Assembly: GCA_964625855.1 (NCBI GenBank) | Contig: CAZVFC010000013.1 | Coordinates: 131,110-195,109, forward strand | Length of the DNA stretch: 64,000 bases | DNA from: JAPLUA01 sp964625855 | Lineage (GTDB): Bacteria > Verrucomicrobiota > Verrucomicrobiia > Limisphaerales > UBA8199 | Direction: 5' to 3' | Shown here: in pieces, positions 51,950-60,644 of the stretch | Position numbering within the stretch: position 1 is the stretch's first letter | How the letters are laid out: each line of letters starts with the position of its first letter | The notes under the pieces: generated by a model | The model's database searches: none | What the model saw: the letters and a program-made list of their open reading frames with translations, nothing else | What the model was told of the DNA's origin: nothing | Translations under genes and position numbers: made by a program

Positions 51950-51996
51950 TGGTCCAGAAGGCCCGTCCCGCCCTGATCCTCAACCGAGCGTTCGAA
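51924..51996 (+). pseudogene. MazF/PemK-type toxin, second fragment
   Basis: Reads LEVWLVDLGMVQKARPALIL, then N-R-A-F-E, in phase with a MazF N-terminal half, then decays. It begins at the stop codon of the PIN gene and includes the right direct-repeat copy (51924-51949). The rest of the toxin is not visible. Confidence 0.6.
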
Positions 51997-52140
51997 GGAT
52001 CAGCGCGGCGCCACTCCCCTGCCCGGAAAGCCAGCGCGGACTCACGTCCGGGGCTGCCCTTCAGATTACTGCCCCACGGTTACAATGAGGGGGGCGGGTG
52101 GCGGGTCTGCACATTGCAGGCCGGCTGCAAGACATCCACG

Positions 52141-52672
52141 TTAAGGACTCAATGCTCGGTAGAAGCGGTTCGTCGGCCCAGGGGCGGACGAGTCGGTGAT
52201 CGTTATCGGCCCGGTATAGGTGAAGTTCGTCAAGTCGGTCCAGTTGGATGTTCGATGTTGGGTGTTGGATGTTGGATGTTCGGTCTCCTGCATCCCGCCT
52301 TCCCACCGCACTAGCCACCACGCGGAACCATTCGCCTTTTGAGGCATCGGTGGTTGAGGTGAGCCAGAGCCCCTCGGGAGTCGCCTGCCCCTCGAGCTTC
52401 TGGAACACGCACCGCAACCGTGCGCCCTCTGGCGTGGCGGCCATAGACAACCCATCGCCCTGGTATTGCTTGCCGGCGACCGCCCCAATCTGGCCCATTG
52501 GAATCGGCTCGGACTTCGCCGGCGCGCCGCCGGGAGCCGGCCTGGCGGCGCTGGGCGTGAAAGCGGCAAGAAAGATCGGCAGCGCCAGGAGCGCCGCCAT
52601 TCCGGCCGGCTTTGCGTTTCCTTCGTGCCCGCACGGACAGGAATTCAACTGCTGCTGAGGTTCTGTGTTCAT
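52141..52672 (-). pseudogene. Secreted/anchored protein gene frameshifted in a heptamer repeat
   Basis: From ATG 52672 the frame gives MNTEPQQQLNSCPCGHEGNA, a hydrophobic segment (MAALLALPIFLAAFTPSAA) and a small domain (EGARLRCVFQKLEGQATPEG, ASKGEWFRVVASAVGR). It then enters a GGATGTT heptamer tract (52244-52282). The natural-looking ending, DLTNFTYTGPITITDSSAPG then NRFYRALSP with stop at 52141-52143, is in the +1 frame; N-R-F-Y-R-A-L is a typical Verrucomicrobial C-terminus. The original frame continues as nonsense to 52061. Loss of one heptamer (35 to 28 bases) would join both halves, so phase-variable expression is possible. Function unknown. Confidence 0.55.
52244..52282. repeat. TTGGATG heptamer tract within minus-strand gene
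   Basis: Five units: TTGGATG, TTCGATG, TTGGGTG, TTGGATG, TTGGATG, then a partial unit. It separates the two reading-frame halves of the overlapping gene. Confidence 0.85.
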
Positions 52673-53020
52673 AATAGATGATGAGGTTTTAGGTGCTCCT
52701 GTGGCGAAGGGGCTGGGCCAAGGGTGTTTTCCTGCTTCCGGAAGGGTGCTGCCGTTCCGCTGCCGACACCGTCATTCGCATTCCACTGCACAATGGCCTT
52801 CCCATTACAACCGTTGCCTACGCGCATGATTCCCCGCCCCGCAACGCCTGCCCGTCGCAACGGTGCGCTCCGGGCGCCAAGGCCGTCGCAGTGCGTCGGA
52901 AAGATGCTAAGACTCCGCCTGCGGGAGATAGCCCGCCCACTGAAATCCTGCGTCGATTAGAACCGATGCAGGCGCTAAGCTCAAGAACTGTTTCGGCGGT
53001 CAGATTTCAACCTCCGCTCG
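52673..53020. other. Intergenic, nothing recognised
   Basis: About 350 bases between the start of the frameshifted gene and the 3' end of the glpQ-like gene. I see no coding region with supporting motifs, no RNA gene and no strong terminator. Confidence 0.5.
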
Positions 53021-54043
53021 TTAGCGCATTCCGCGCGCGCCGAGCCATTTCACGCACAGATCGGGGAAGTCGGTGAAAAAGCCGTCCAGCTTCGCCTGAA
53101 GGAACAGGAGCTCGAGCACGTCGTCCATCGAGTCGGCGAACTTCGGCAGATCGTCGGCGCGCAGTGTATAGGGGTGCACGGTGAGCTTTGCCGCATGGGC
53201 GTTCTTGACGAAGTCGGTGACCTTGCGGTTGGCCTTTGAGGTGCCAGACACGATCGCACTGAGCTCCGGGCCGGTGCCGTCGGCGAACTGCGCCAGTTCC
53301 GCCATGCCCGCAGGCGTGAACCAGGCTTCCCCACTGCTGCCATCCGGATTCTTCCGGTTCGCTTGCAACAGCAGCAGGAGGTGTCCCTCCCAGCCCAATT
53401 CGGTCCGGATGCGTTTCACTTCGTCGGCCTCGAAGCACTGCACCCAGCACGGGTCCTGTTTGGTGGCGTAACCATAGCGCCGGAGGATCGGCAGCACGAT
53501 GCGGCTGATGTCGTGGCCTTCTTTGCGGTGCCAGGCGGGCTGCTTGATCTCGGGATAGATCCCCGCGACGCGACCGCAGGTTTTGTTCAGTCCCTGAATA
53601 AGCTGCAACTCCTCTTCCAGCGTCGGTATCTGGAAGGACGACTTGCCCGGCGGGAAACGGTTCGGGTAATAGGCGCGGCCGGTCTTCAGGTTGATGCGCT
53701 CGTTGGCACGGAGCTGTTTGATCTCCGCGAGGGTGAAGTCCAGCGCGTAGTAACGCCCGTTGGCCCGCTTGCGGTCGGGAAAGCGTTGGGCCACGTCGCT
53801 GATCGTGTCCAACTGGATGTCGTGCATTACGATGGGCACGTCGTCCTTGGTAAGCACGACATCCTGCTCCAGGAAATCCGCTCCCATCGCGTGGGCCAGC
53901 ACTTTGGCTTCCAGGGTGTGCTCGGGCAGATAGCCGCTGGCACCGCGATGCGCAATGACGGCTGGCTTCGAGGGTTGGGCGGCTATGGGCAGGGTCAGAG
54001 CGCACAGGAGGACAGCAAGTAAGGTCTTCATCATTCTCATCAT
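53021..54043 (-). CDS. Glycerophosphodiester phosphodiesterase (secreted, GlpQ type)
   Basis: A 340-aa protein starting at ATG 54043 with a signal peptide (MKTLLAVLLCALTLPIAAQP after a few residues; ATG 54031 is equally possible). The GDPD TIM barrel is clear: PAVIAHRGASGYLPEHT (catalytic His), FLEQDVVLTKDDVPIVMHD (metal-binding E-x-D and second His) and, late, GFFTDFPDLC. Its longer insert (GKSSFQIPTLEEELQLIQGL) and length match periplasmic GlpQ. It hydrolyses deacylated phospholipids to glycerol 3-phosphate and an alcohol. It is divergent from the CE15 gene with 110 bases between starts. Confidence 0.9.
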   Translation of the reverse strand: MMRMMKTLLAVLLCALTLPIAAQPSKPAVIAHRGASGYLPEHTLEAKVLAHAMGADFLEQDVVLTKDDVPIVMHDIQLDTISDVAQRFPDRKRANGRYYALDFTLAEIKQLRANERINLKTGRAYYPNRFPPGKSSFQIPTLEEELQLIQGLNKTCGRVAGIYPEIKQPAWHRKEGHDISRIVLPILRRYGYATKQDPCWVQCFEADEVKRIRTELGWEGHLLLLLQANRKNPDGSSGEAWFTPAGMAELAQFADGTGPELSAIVSGTSKANRKVTDFVKNAHAAKLTVHPYTLRADDLPKFADSMDDVLELLFLQAKLDGFFTDFPDLCVKWLGARGMR

Positions 54044-54153
54044 TACTGCGCCATAAAGCAGCCGAGGCGAGGCCTTCGTCAAGTCCGAAGCTCGGACGGC
54101 ACGACTTCCGTGAATCTGCCTGACAGCCAGTGAAGCGGCCTGTAGCATGGCGT

Positions 54154-55449
54154 ATGACTATGAAGTTCGTCTCAACACGAGTATCCGCACTGGTTGTGGC
54201 CATGGCTTGCAGTTGTGTTGGCCAAACCTCGGCGCCGCGCTCTTTTCCGGAAGCGGCCAGCTTGCCCGCGCAAGCGGCACTGCCCGACCCGCTGATCAAG
54301 ATGGATGGGAAGAGGGTCGAATCACGGCAGGAGTGGTTCGAACAGCGCCGGCCGGAATTGAAGGAGCTGTTTACCCATTACATGTACGGCCCCATCCCGT
54401 CGAAGCCGGCGCGGATGAAACCCACCGTCAACGGTGAGTACCGCGACTTCCTCGGCGGCAAAGCGACGCTGCGGCTGGTGACGCTGGACACCGCGCCGAA
54501 TGAGACGAAGGCTCCCCGAATTGATCTCATGGTCATCCTGCCCAACGAGCGTTCGGGGCCTGCGCCTGCATTTCTGGCCATCAACTTCTGCGGCAACCAG
54601 GCGCTGACCTCCGATCCACGAATACCGCTCCTGCGCGGCTGGCTGCGGAATTCCTGCCGCGGATGCACGAACGGCTTCGCGACCGAGGCCTCGCGCGGCA
54701 CCCAAAGCGCGGATTGGCCGCTGGCGGAGATCGTCGGTCGCGGCTATGCGCTGGCGACGTTCTGCAACGCGGACGTGGATGCCGACCGCGCGGATGTCAG
54801 CCCGGGCTTGTATGCCTGGCTGGCCGGGAACGATCCCGGCCGAAACAATTCCACCAACCGGGGCACCATTGCCGCCTGGGCCTGGGGTTTCCATCGCTGC
54901 GTGGATTACCTGGTCACGGACCGTGAGATTGACGCGAAGCGCATCGCGACGCTGGGGCATTCGCGCAATGGCAAGACGGCACTGCTCGCGGCAGCCTTTG
55001 ACGAACGCATCGCGATGGCCTTTCCCCACCAGGCCGGGTGCGGCGGCTCCGCGCCCAGCCGGGGCAAGACGGGCGAATCCGTCAAGGCAATTAACGACAG
55101 GTTCCCGCACTGGTTCAATGCCGAGTTCAAGAAATTCAACCGGGTGCCTGAACGCCTGCCGTTTGACCAAAACGCCCTGGTGGCGTTGTGCGCTCCGCGA
55201 CCGGTTCTTTTCTCCGCGGCGGAAGGAGACCAATGGGCGAATCCCGCCGGCCAGTTCGAGGTGCTGAAGGCGGCGGACCCGGTTTACCGGTTTCTGGGCT
55301 CGGCCGGTCTGGAGGTGAAGGAAATGCCGCCTCTGGGCAAGCTGATCACCTCGCCCCTGGGCTACTACATTCGCGAGGGCAAGCACTCCATGACGGCAGC
55401 CGATTGGCGCGTGTTCATGGACTTTGCCGATCGCCATATTAAGAAGTAA
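54154..55449 (+). CDS. Glucuronoyl esterase-like protein (CE15)
   Basis: A 431-aa secreted alpha/beta-hydrolase. ATG 54154 gives a signal segment (MKFVSTRVSALVVAMACSCV); GTG 54130 would precede it. The CE15 nucleophile motif G-x-S-R-x-G-K is present as LGHSRNGKTALLAAAFDERI, the oxyanion/acid region as GCGGSAPSRGKTGES, and the catalytic His late in GKHSMTAADW. Family members cut the ester between glucuronoxylan and lignin alcohols. With the GH43 and DUF4838 genes elsewhere in the window it suggests plant-polysaccharide use. Confidence 0.88.
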   Translation: MTMKFVSTRVSALVVAMACSCVGQTSAPRSFPEAASLPAQAALPDPLIKMDGKRVESRQEWFEQRRPELKELFTHYMYGPIPSKPARMKPTVNGEYRDFLGGKATLRLVTLDTAPNETKAPRIDLMVILPNERSGPAPAFLAINFCGNQALTSDPRIPLLRGWLRNSCRGCTNGFATEASRGTQSADWPLAEIVGRGYALATFCNADVDADRADVSPGLYAWLAGNDPGRNNSTNRGTIAAWAWGFHRCVDYLVTDREIDAKRIATLGHSRNGKTALLAAAFDERIAMAFPHQAGCGGSAPSRGKTGESVKAINDRFPHWFNAEFKKFNRVPERLPFDQNALVALCAPRPVLFSAAEGDQWANPAGQFEVLKAADPVYRFLGSAGLEVKEMPPLGKLITSPLGYYIREGKHSMTAADWRVFMDFADRHIKK

Positions 55450-55611
55450 CCGTGATTCAGCTCAGATCGTCTGTACTCAAGCAGCCGCCAACGGAAATCG
55501 GCGCTCTTTTCGCTGCAGGCAGAATGCGCCGACTGACGTCGGCGGCTACACCTTTTCGGGATGCCGTGCGGATTGGGAAGTATCCGCGTTACGTTTGACC
55601 GTGAGAAATTA

Positions 55612-58143
55612 ATGATGATTACCGTACTATACCGAGCGCGGCGCCAGGCCGCAGTTGTGGCCGCAATGGCGCTGCTGAGCGTGCTCTCCGCAGGCGCCCA
55701 GCAGGCCAATCCCGTGCGCAGACCCAGTGATGACGTCAAGGACGCCCGCGTGCGCGAGGTGGCGGGGCTTCTGCCCAACGAGAACCTGCTCTTCAACGGC
55801 TGGGGTGTCACCCCCGCCGGCGAGCACGTGCGGATCAGTGATCTGCCCCTCAAGCTGGTGGTGTCGCCGGACAAGAAGATGCTGCTGGCAGCCAGCGCGG
55901 GTTACAACGACACCGGCTTGAGCCTGGTGGATGTCACGTCGCGGAAAGTTGCCCAGTTTCTGCCGCTCAAGAAGATTTGGAACGGCCTGGCCTTCAGCCT
56001 GGATGGCCGTCGCATTTTCGTGTCCGGCGGTGACTCCGGCCAGATCCATGTGTTCAATTACGCCGACGGCAAGGCCACCCCCGCGGCCGCCGTCAAACCG
56101 GAGCCGAAGGCGGGAACGGTGTTCCTGGCGGGAATCGCGGTGCATCCTGAGACCGGCAAGGTCTATGTATGCAACGAAGCCAATGATGAGGTCTGGGTGC
56201 TGAATGCGCAGACTCTCGTGCTGGAAACCGTAGTCGGCGTAGGAGAGTTTCCCCATTCGTGCATCTTCGGGGCGGACAAGCAGCACCTTTACGTAAGCAA
56301 CTGGGGCAGCCGGAACGTGACCGTGGTAGATACGCAGCAGAATCGGCGCGTGCGCAACATCACGGTTGGCATCCGGCCTAATGACCTGGCCCTAGCGCCG
56401 GACGGGCGCCTGTTCGTGGCGTGCAGCGGCGACAATACCGTGCATGTCATCGAGACCCAGGCTGTCGAGAAGCCGGCCCTCGAAGCCAACCTGAAACGGC
56501 GCCCGCCGGAGGGCGCGCGGGAGATCATCTCCACCTCGCTCTATCCCGGGGCGCCCGAGGGCAGCACACCGTGCAGCGTGGCAGTGGCGCCGGACGGCAA
56601 GACGCTCTTCGTGGCCAACGCGGATAACAACAGCGTCATGGTGGTGGATATTTCGAACGCGCTGTCCGAGGGCGCCCGGCGCAACCGCGAATCGGTCTCC
56701 GTGGTGGACGGGTTCATACCGGTCGGGTGGTATCCAAGCGCGGTGTGCGTCAGCCCGGACAACCAAACCCTGTTTGTCGCCAACGGCAAGGGCTTGGCTT
56801 CGCAGGCGAACCATCCCCGCCGGGGCCAGACGCGGTCCAGGAAGGGCAATCCGCGTGCATTTGATCACATCGCGAGCTTGTTCGAAGGTTCGGTGTCGTT
56901 CATCAGCCGGCCCGATGCGGCGCAGATGGCCGCCTACACCGAGCAGGTCCGGCGTAACTCACCCTATACGCCCGAAGCGCTGCGCCGCGCGCCCATCCCC
57001 AGCGGCAGCGTCATTCCCAGGCAGGTGGGCGAGCCATGCCCCATCAAGTACGTGCTCTATATCATCAAGGAAAACCGGACCTACGACCAGGTGATGGGCG
57101 ACATGAAAGACGCCCACGGCAAGCCCATCGGCAACGGCGACCCGGCGTTGACCATTTACGGTGAGAGGGTGACACCCAACCAGCATCAACTGGCGCGGGA
57201 TTACGTGCTGCTCGACAACCTTTATTGCAATGGCGAGGTCAGCGCCGACGGCCATAGCTGGTGCGACGCGGCCATCGCGACCGATTTCAGGCAACGCTCC
57301 TGGATAATGTCCTACTCCGGCCACGGGCGTTTGCCCGGCAACACGGAGATGGAGACACCCTCGGCCGGCTATCTGTGGGACCTGTGCCGTCGGCACGGCG
57401 TGAGCTTCAAGTGCTACGGCGAAGGCGCGCGGCTGGTGCCCTCAGCCAACCGCGGCCGTTGGCCAGGCGGGCGCGATATGGATCGAGTGAAGGGCTGGAT
57501 CGAGGACCTTCACCAGGCCGAGAAGACCGGCACGCTGCCGCAATTCATGATCATGTCGCTCGGCGAGAACCACACCCGCGGCACCACCCCCGGCGCCTTT
57601 ACGCCTGAAGCTTGCGTCGCCAGCAACGATATCGGCCTCGCCCGAATAGTCGAAGCGGCCTCGCGGAGCAAGTTCTGGAACCAAATGGCGATCTTCGTCA
57701 TCGAGGACGATGCCCAAAACGGCCCGGACCACGTGGACGCACATCGAACGGTGGGTTTGGTGATCAGTCCCTATTGCCGGCGAGGTTTCGTGGACAGCAC
57801 CCTGTACACGACAGCCAGCATGATACGCACGATGGAGCTGATTCTGGGGCTGCCGCCGCTGACGCAATACGACGCCGGCGCGACTCCAATGCACAACTGC
57901 TTCACGAACGTTGCTTTGGCTACGCCGTTCAAGCCGCTCACGCCCGGGGTGAATCTGCAAGCCAAGAACACCCGCAGATCGCCCGGCGCCAAGGAATCCT
58001 CCCGGATGGACTTCCGCGATTACGACCGGGCGCCCGAAGACGCCCTGAACCGCATCCTGTGGGCGGAAGCCAAAGGCGCCGACGCCCCCTATCCCACGCC
58101 GATCCACAGAGCCATCTTCACCCAGCCGGTTGCCTCGCCCTGA
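55612..58143 (+). CDS. YVTN beta-propeller protein with C-terminal phosphoesterase domain
   Basis: An 843-aa secreted protein (signal: AAVVAAMALLSVLSAGAQ). Residues ~50-400 are a YVTN-type beta-propeller with repeats such as VSPDKKMLLAASAGYNDTGL, NEVWVLN-like blades, LYVSNWGSRNVTVVDTQQ and LFVANADNNSVMVVDIS. The C-terminal half is an alkaline-phosphatase-like phosphoesterase: IKYVLYIIKENRTYDQVMGD (metal ligands E-N), NLYCNGEVSADGHSW, MSLGENHTRG and FVIEDDAQNGPDHVDAHR. This combination is common in Acidobacteria and Verrucomicrobia; the substrate is not known. ATG 55612 is preferred over 55561. Confidence 0.85.
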   Translation: MMITVLYRARRQAAVVAAMALLSVLSAGAQQANPVRRPSDDVKDARVREVAGLLPNENLLFNGWGVTPAGEHVRISDLPLKLVVSPDKKMLLAASAGYNDTGLSLVDVTSRKVAQFLPLKKIWNGLAFSLDGRRIFVSGGDSGQIHVFNYADGKATPAAAVKPEPKAGTVFLAGIAVHPETGKVYVCNEANDEVWVLNAQTLVLETVVGVGEFPHSCIFGADKQHLYVSNWGSRNVTVVDTQQNRRVRNITVGIRPNDLALAPDGRLFVACSGDNTVHVIETQAVEKPALEANLKRRPPEGAREIISTSLYPGAPEGSTPCSVAVAPDGKTLFVANADNNSVMVVDISNALSEGARRNRESVSVVDGFIPVGWYPSAVCVSPDNQTLFVANGKGLASQANHPRRGQTRSRKGNPRAFDHIASLFEGSVSFISRPDAAQMAAYTEQVRRNSPYTPEALRRAPIPSGSVIPRQVGEPCPIKYVLYIIKENRTYDQVMGDMKDAHGKPIGNGDPALTIYGERVTPNQHQLARDYVLLDNLYCNGEVSADGHSWCDAAIATDFRQRSWIMSYSGHGRLPGNTEMETPSAGYLWDLCRRHGVSFKCYGEGARLVPSANRGRWPGGRDMDRVKGWIEDLHQAEKTGTLPQFMIMSLGENHTRGTTPGAFTPEACVASNDIGLARIVEAASRSKFWNQMAIFVIEDDAQNGPDHVDAHRTVGLVISPYCRRGFVDSTLYTTASMIRTMELILGLPPLTQYDAGATPMHNCFTNVALATPFKPLTPGVNLQAKNTRRSPGAKESSRMDFRDYDRAPEDALNRILWAEAKGADAPYPTPIHRAIFTQPVASP

Positions 58144-58158
58144 ACGAATGCGGGGCCC

Positions 58159-60639
58159 TTACTCGCGCACCACCACCTGCAGCTTCGACTTCAACTGGGC
58201 CACCAGCTTCTCGTGGGCGGCGTTGACTTCGGCGTCCGTCAGCGTTCGTTCCGCATGGCGATAGGTGAAAGCATAGGCCACGCTCTTCTGGCCGGCGGGG
58301 ACATTCTTGCCGCGGAAGACGTCGAACAGCTCGACGGTTTCCAGGTTGGCTGGTTTGGCCTGCTTGACGACTTGCAGGATCGCTTCGTGGGTGGTGGTTT
58401 CCGGCAGGACCATCGCCACATCGCGGCGGATCGGCGGGAAGTCCGGCAGGCGGCGGAAAGACTTGGCCGGGTTCCGCCGCGCGAGCAACAGGTCGAGATT
58501 CAGCTCGGCCAGCAGCACGGCGTCGCGCAGATCGTACTGGCGGGCCAGAGTCGGCAACAATTGGCCGAATTCGCCGAGCTGGAATCGGCCGAGGTGAACC
58601 GTGGCGGATTCCAGGAATAGGGCGGTGCTCTGCGCCCGGCGAACGTAATTCACCCCGCGCAAGCCAAACTGCTCCAGGAACTCTTCGAGCAGCCCTTTCA
58701 GGTCGTAGATGTCGAACTTCGCCTCGCGCTCCTCCCCGCTCCAGAATAGCGGACTGCGCTGGCCGGTCAGGGCGATGGCGACGCGGCGCTCTTCGCGCCG
58801 CGGGCCGTCGGTCTCGGTGAAGACGCGGCCAAGCTCGAAAAGGGCCACGTCGTAGGTCTTGTGGCTGAGGTTGTGACGCAGCGCGTCAAGCAGGCCAGGC
58901 AGCAGACTCGGGCGTAGCACGTTCATGTCGCTGCTCAGGGGGTTCGAAAGCCCGACCAGGGCCCCGCCAGTCATCAGCTTGCCGGCGGCGTCCGAAATGA
59001 GGGTCTGTCCCTGAGCCTCGTACAGGCCAAGCCCCGTCAGGATGCGGCGGGCCTCGGCCAGTTGGTCGTGGACGGCATCGTAGGGGTTGGCGCCGACGGC
59101 CCCGCGTGGAGGTGTGGCGGGAATCTTGTCCACCCCGTAAAGCCGGGCAACCTCCTCGATAAGATCAATCTCGCGCTTCAGGTCCACCCGGAACGAGGGC
59201 ACGCGGAAGGTGGTGGCATGGGGAGTGCGCACGCCGGTGGTCGGAGCGATGCCGGCCGCTGTGTCAATCTCCAGCCCCAGCCGCTGCAAACACTCGACCT
59301 GCTGGTCCACAGGAACCACGATGCCGAGCACAGCATCGGTCTGGGTGTGACGCAGAGTGATTTGCCTGGGGGCAAAGACATTCGGGTAAGCATCCACCAC
59401 ACCCTGGGCCAGCGCGCCGCCCGCCGTTTCCAGGATCAACTGCGCCGCGCGCTGGCTCGCCCAATCGCAAATCCCAATGTCCGCCCCGCGCTCGTAGCGA
59501 TACGACGATTCGGTACGCAGCTCGAGCTTCTTGGAAGTGGCGCGGATGTTCTGCGGCTTGAAGCAGGCGCTCTCGATCAGCACATCCACGGTGTTGAGGT
59601 TGATTTCGCTGTTCTGACCGCCCATGACACCTGCCAGGGCCACGGCCTTGGTTTCGTCGGCGATCAGGAGCATTTGGCTGGTCAGGGTACGCGCCTGACC
59701 GTCCAGGGTCGTGAACTTCTCACCCTCGGCAGCGCGACGGACGACGATAGTAGGACGGGCGTCCCGCCCGTCCCGGGCAGGCGAGACGCCTGCCCTGCTT
59801 TGGAGCAAATGATAATCAAACGCGTGCAACGGCTGCCCCGTCTCCAGCATCACGTAGTTGGTCACGTCCACCACGTTGTTGATGCTGCGGACGCCGACCT
59901 TTTCCAGCATGCTTTTCAGCCAATCCGGGCTGGGTGCGATCTTGACGCCGCGGACCACTCTCGCGGTGTAACGCGGGCACAGGTCGGCATCCTCGATACG
60001 CACCGCGACCGACGCTTCCACAGGGCTGCCCGCTTCATTGAGCTTAACTTGCGGCAGCTTGAGCGGGTTGCCGGTCACGGCGCTGACTTCGCGCGCGATG
60101 CCAATGACGCTGTTGAGATCAGGCCGGTTTGGAGTGATCTCCAGGTCATAGATGACGTCGCTGCCGGTCCGGCCAAGGTATTCTCCGAACGACTGGCCGA
60201 CCTTGGCGTCCTCGCGCAGGATGAGCAATCCCTCGACCTCGCCCCCCAAGCCGAGTTCCTGCGGCGAGCACATCATGCCGTGCGACTCGACGCCGCGAAT
60301 CTTGCCGACCTTGATCATAAAGGGCGCTTCGCCGGGTTTGGCCGGCAGACTGCAGCCCGGCAGGATCAGCGGCACCTTGTCGCCGGCCTTGAAGTTCTGC
60401 GCACCGCAGACGATTTGTCGCTCGCCCTTGCCATCGTTGACCCGGCAAACGCTCAGCTTGTCCGCGTTCGGGTGCTTGTCCCTGGTAATCACTTGTGCAA
60501 CCATGATGCCCTCGAATTCGCCCCCGAGCTTCTGGACGCCTTCGACCTCGATGCCAAGCAGCGTGAGCCGCCCGGCCAATTCCTCCGGCGACCAGCCGAA
60601 CTCGACGTATTGTTTGAGCCAGTTATAGGTGACTTTCAT
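58159..60639 (-). CDS. pheT: Phenylalanyl-tRNA synthetase beta subunit
   Basis: An 826-aa protein. ATG 60639 (MKVTYNWLKQYVEFGWSPEE) is chosen over the TTG at 60648, which overlaps pheS. Domains in order: N-terminal tRNA-binding OB fold (VAQVITRDKHPNADKLSVCR), B3/B4 editing region (TPNRPDLNSVIGIAREVSAV), NVVDVTNYVMLETGQPLHAFDY, B5, catalytic-like core and a C-terminal anticodon-binding ferredoxin fold ending KLVAQLKSKLQVVVRE. Around residues 275-296, where other PheT proteins have only a short turn before IVVRRAAEGEKF, an insertion SRAGVSPARDGRDARPT is encoded by a palindromic repeat. It follows pheS with a five-base gap. Confidence 0.95.
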   Translation of the reverse strand: MKVTYNWLKQYVEFGWSPEELAGRLTLLGIEVEGVQKLGGEFEGIMVAQVITRDKHPNADKLSVCRVNDGKGERQIVCGAQNFKAGDKVPLILPGCSLPAKPGEAPFMIKVGKIRGVESHGMMCSPQELGLGGEVEGLLILREDAKVGQSFGEYLGRTGSDVIYDLEITPNRPDLNSVIGIAREVSAVTGNPLKLPQVKLNEAGSPVEASVAVRIEDADLCPRYTARVVRGVKIAPSPDWLKSMLEKVGVRSINNVVDVTNYVMLETGQPLHAFDYHLLQSRAGVSPARDGRDARPTIVVRRAAEGEKFTTLDGQARTLTSQMLLIADETKAVALAGVMGGQNSEINLNTVDVLIESACFKPQNIRATSKKLELRTESSYRYERGADIGICDWASQRAAQLILETAGGALAQGVVDAYPNVFAPRQITLRHTQTDAVLGIVVPVDQQVECLQRLGLEIDTAAGIAPTTGVRTPHATTFRVPSFRVDLKREIDLIEEVARLYGVDKIPATPPRGAVGANPYDAVHDQLAEARRILTGLGLYEAQGQTLISDAAGKLMTGGALVGLSNPLSSDMNVLRPSLLPGLLDALRHNLSHKTYDVALFELGRVFTETDGPRREERRVAIALTGQRSPLFWSGEEREAKFDIYDLKGLLEEFLEQFGLRGVNYVRRAQSTALFLESATVHLGRFQLGEFGQLLPTLARQYDLRDAVLLAELNLDLLLARRNPAKSFRRLPDFPPIRRDVAMVLPETTTHEAILQVVKQAKPANLETVELFDVFRGKNVPAGQKSVAYAFTYRHAERTLTDAEVNAAHEKLVAQLKSKLQVVVRE
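59753..59795. repeat. Double-hairpin palindromic repeat inside pheT
   Basis: Two perfect 9-bp inverted repeats in a row: GGACGGGCG/CGCCCGTCC (loop 59762-59764) and GGGCAGGCG/CGCCTGCCC (loop 59784-59786). The element is in frame within pheT. Confidence 0.85.
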
Positions 60640-60644
60640 CGCGG

